Shown in pieces: positions 62,961 to 64,000 of a DNA stretch of 64,000 bases. The DNA is from Plantactinospora sp039889035. Lineage in GTDB: Bacteria; Actinomycetota; Actinomycetes; Mycobacteriales; Micromonosporaceae. Below the pieces are notes generated by a model. The model did no database searches, was not told the DNA's origin, and saw nothing but the letters and a program-made list of their open reading frames with translations. Location: NCBI GenBank assembly GCA_039889035.1, contig JBDQQY010000036.1, positions 38,265 through 102,264 of the forward strand, in the 5' to 3' direction. Numbering within the stretch: position 1 is the stretch's first letter; every line of letters begins with the position of its first letter. The translations under genes and the position numbers were made by a program.

Positions 62961-63443
62961 TCAGGTCGCGGTGAAGACCACTGCGCGTCCTGCGGCAGCG
63001 GCTCGGTCGTAGAACGCTCGGACATCGACGAAGTTGTCCCAGGTGTAGTCGAAATCCGTGTCGTCATGCCTGCCGTCGTATTCTGGGTCGTCGATCGCAT
63101 CGAACCGGCCGCGAAACCACGTCCGGTGCACGCGCTTCAGGGCATCAGCCACGTTTCGCACCTCGGGGGCACTGACGTATACGACGTGGTACTCGTCGTG
63201 GAGATGCCGCCCGCCGAGCACCACATGGGACAGCGGATAGTCACCGGCGTCCGGGTCCAGCGTGCCGTCGGTCAGGCAGCGATGGATGGCGTCCCAAGCC
63301 TTGTCGGTATCGACCTTGAACCGGTCCTCGCTCCACGACTCCTCTATCTCCTCGAGGAGTTCCCCCACCGTGTCGTTATCCCCGTCTGCCGTGAGTAGTG
63401 AGTGCTCCTGCTCTGTGGTGATGGCGAAGTGCACACCCAACAT
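62961..63443 (-). CDS. DUF1877 (YfbM-like) protein
   Basis: 160 residues from ATG 63443. The opening 'LGVHFAITTEQEHSLLTADG' and the core 'DTDKAWDAIHRCLTDGTLDP' with 'YPLSHVVLGGRHLH' are typical of the DUF1877 family, small soluble proteins of unknown function. The length is normal and no partner gene is evident. Confidence 0.85.
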   Translation of the reverse strand: MLGVHFAITTEQEHSLLTADGDNDTVGELLEEIEESWSEDRFKVDTDKAWDAIHRCLTDGTLDPDAGDYPLSHVVLGGRHLHDEYHVVYVSAPEVRNVADALKRVHRTWFRGRFDAIDDPEYDGRHDDTDFDYTWDNFVDVRAFYDRAAAAGRAVVFTAT

Positions 63444-63589
63444 GCCGGCGACCGTACGGCACAGACCACAGAGGCTCAACCACGGAAGATGCGGCCGATC
63501 GCCGACCATGGCATGACGGGCTCTGTTGAATTGGGTAAAGCATGATCGACTCCAGCTTGCCCGGTGAGGTCGCTGTCTCGTGTCCGGCG

Positions 63590-63760
63590 GTCCCCGCCTG
63601 TGCCAACAATCCGATGGAGGCTGATCACAGCCAGCTCAAGCGCCGGCTCGGACCGGTGCGCGGGCTCCGCACCGTCCAGACAATCATCACGGGCCACGCC
63701 TTCATCCAGAACCTACGACGAGGACATCACGGACTCACCACCGAACATCATCCCACCCAT
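63590..63760 (+). pseudogene. IS6-type transposase C-terminal scrap
   Basis: About 50 codons read 'NNPMEADHSQLKRRLGPVRG' and 'GHAFIQNLRRGH', the C-terminal catalytic-Glu region of IS6/IS26-like actinobacterial transposases. The rest of the element is missing, and the reading runs on without similarity. Confidence 0.7.
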
Positions 63761-63825
63761 ACATCGGGTGGCCGCCGCGTTCACCGAACTCGCCCAGGCG
63801 ATCCGACCGCAGCTCCCACGGAGCT

Positions 63826-64000
63826 CAACCGCGATCGCCGGACGGACGACGCGACAGCACCGCGATGCCGACCGCGATGGTGGGCAGGGCCCAGAGTGCG
63901 ATGGAGGGCTCGATCGGCGCGTCGGTGGCGGCCAGCGGGAACATGAATACGACGGGGTAGAGGCCCATGGTGAGCGGGGTGAAGCGGCGCCATCCGTGCC
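63826..64000 (-). CDS. 3' end of a membrane protein gene (runs off the window)
   Basis: The last ~58 codons read 'RRFTPLTMGLYPVVFMFPLA', 'DAPIEPSIALWALPTIAVGI' and 'AVLSRRPSGDRG', two hydrophobic helices and a basic tail ending at a TGA (63826-63828). The 5' part lies beyond position 64000. No family can be named. Confidence 0.55.

Overview
The window is high-G+C DNA, with G/C-rich third codon positions, frequent GTG/TTG starts and GGAGG-type ribosome binding sites. It also carries twin-arginine and lipobox exports, an LPxTG-like wall protein, SigE-type sigma and IclR/TetR regulators and IS21/IS701 remnants. This points to a filamentous actinomycete, probably in or near the Micromonosporaceae. 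The family-level placement is an inference from gene content. No rRNA, tRNA or CRISPR array was recognised.

Region 1 (1-14.9 kb) reads as a quinate/shikimate catabolic locus. It holds a ThDP-dependent enzyme, a Tat-exported PQQ-type propeller dehydrogenase, a type II dehydroquinate dehydratase with altered active-site residues and a Gfo/Idh/MocA oxidoreductase. Also present are an IclR regulator, a complete TRAP transporter (DctQ-DctM-DctP), a shikimate/quinate dehydrogenase, a TetR regulator and a 924-residue 3-dehydroshikimate dehydratase (QsuB type). The last carries a third, C-terminal TIM barrel and a VOC domain that has lost two of three metal ligands. Together these would import or oxidise quinate/shikimate and send it through 3-dehydroshikimate to protocatechuate.

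Region 2 (15-34 kb) is accessory and heavily rearranged. It has a SigE-type sigma factor with a partner membrane protein and a frameshifted IS21 element that cut a tetR gene. It continues with a tetR/SDR/F420-reductase-like cassette and many gene fragments (nucleotidyltransferase, SMI1/KNR4, integrase, IS701, ROK, a membrane protein, IS630). An orphan NRPS condensation-type protein, a small membrane protein, a two-component system and a conspicuously AT-richer 373-residue protein resembling nuclease-type defence effectors also lie here.

Region 3 (33.5-42.3 kb) holds a LuxR-type regulator, a secreted TAP-type peptidase and an uncharacterised two-gene unit (131 and 669 residues, the latter with a DUF2135/YfaP-like domain). 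It also has a HEAT-like protein, a deletion-fused ABC-transporter relic and an MFS exporter.

Region 4 (42.3-60.6 kb) is a zinc-homeostasis island. Six sites resembling Zur boxes (TGAAAATGG-type) precede the MFS gene, a CooC-like MinD-family ATPase, a winged-helix regulator, zinc-independent ribosomal proteins L28-L33-S14, the zinc ABC transporter operon and a FecB-E-CD type ABC operon. Zur itself is encoded here. The zinc transporter belongs to the 'anchored repeat' type: a ZnuA-like lipoprotein with an apparently circularly permuted choice-of-anchor M domain inserted in its middle, an ATPase, a permease and three choice-of-anchor M proteins. A DUF916-type protein and an LPRTG wall anchor accompany it.

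Region 5 (60.9-64 kb) has a LysR regulator divergent from a PLP threonine/serine ammonia-lyase, a DUF1877 protein, an IS6-type relic and the 3' end of a membrane protein gene running off the window.
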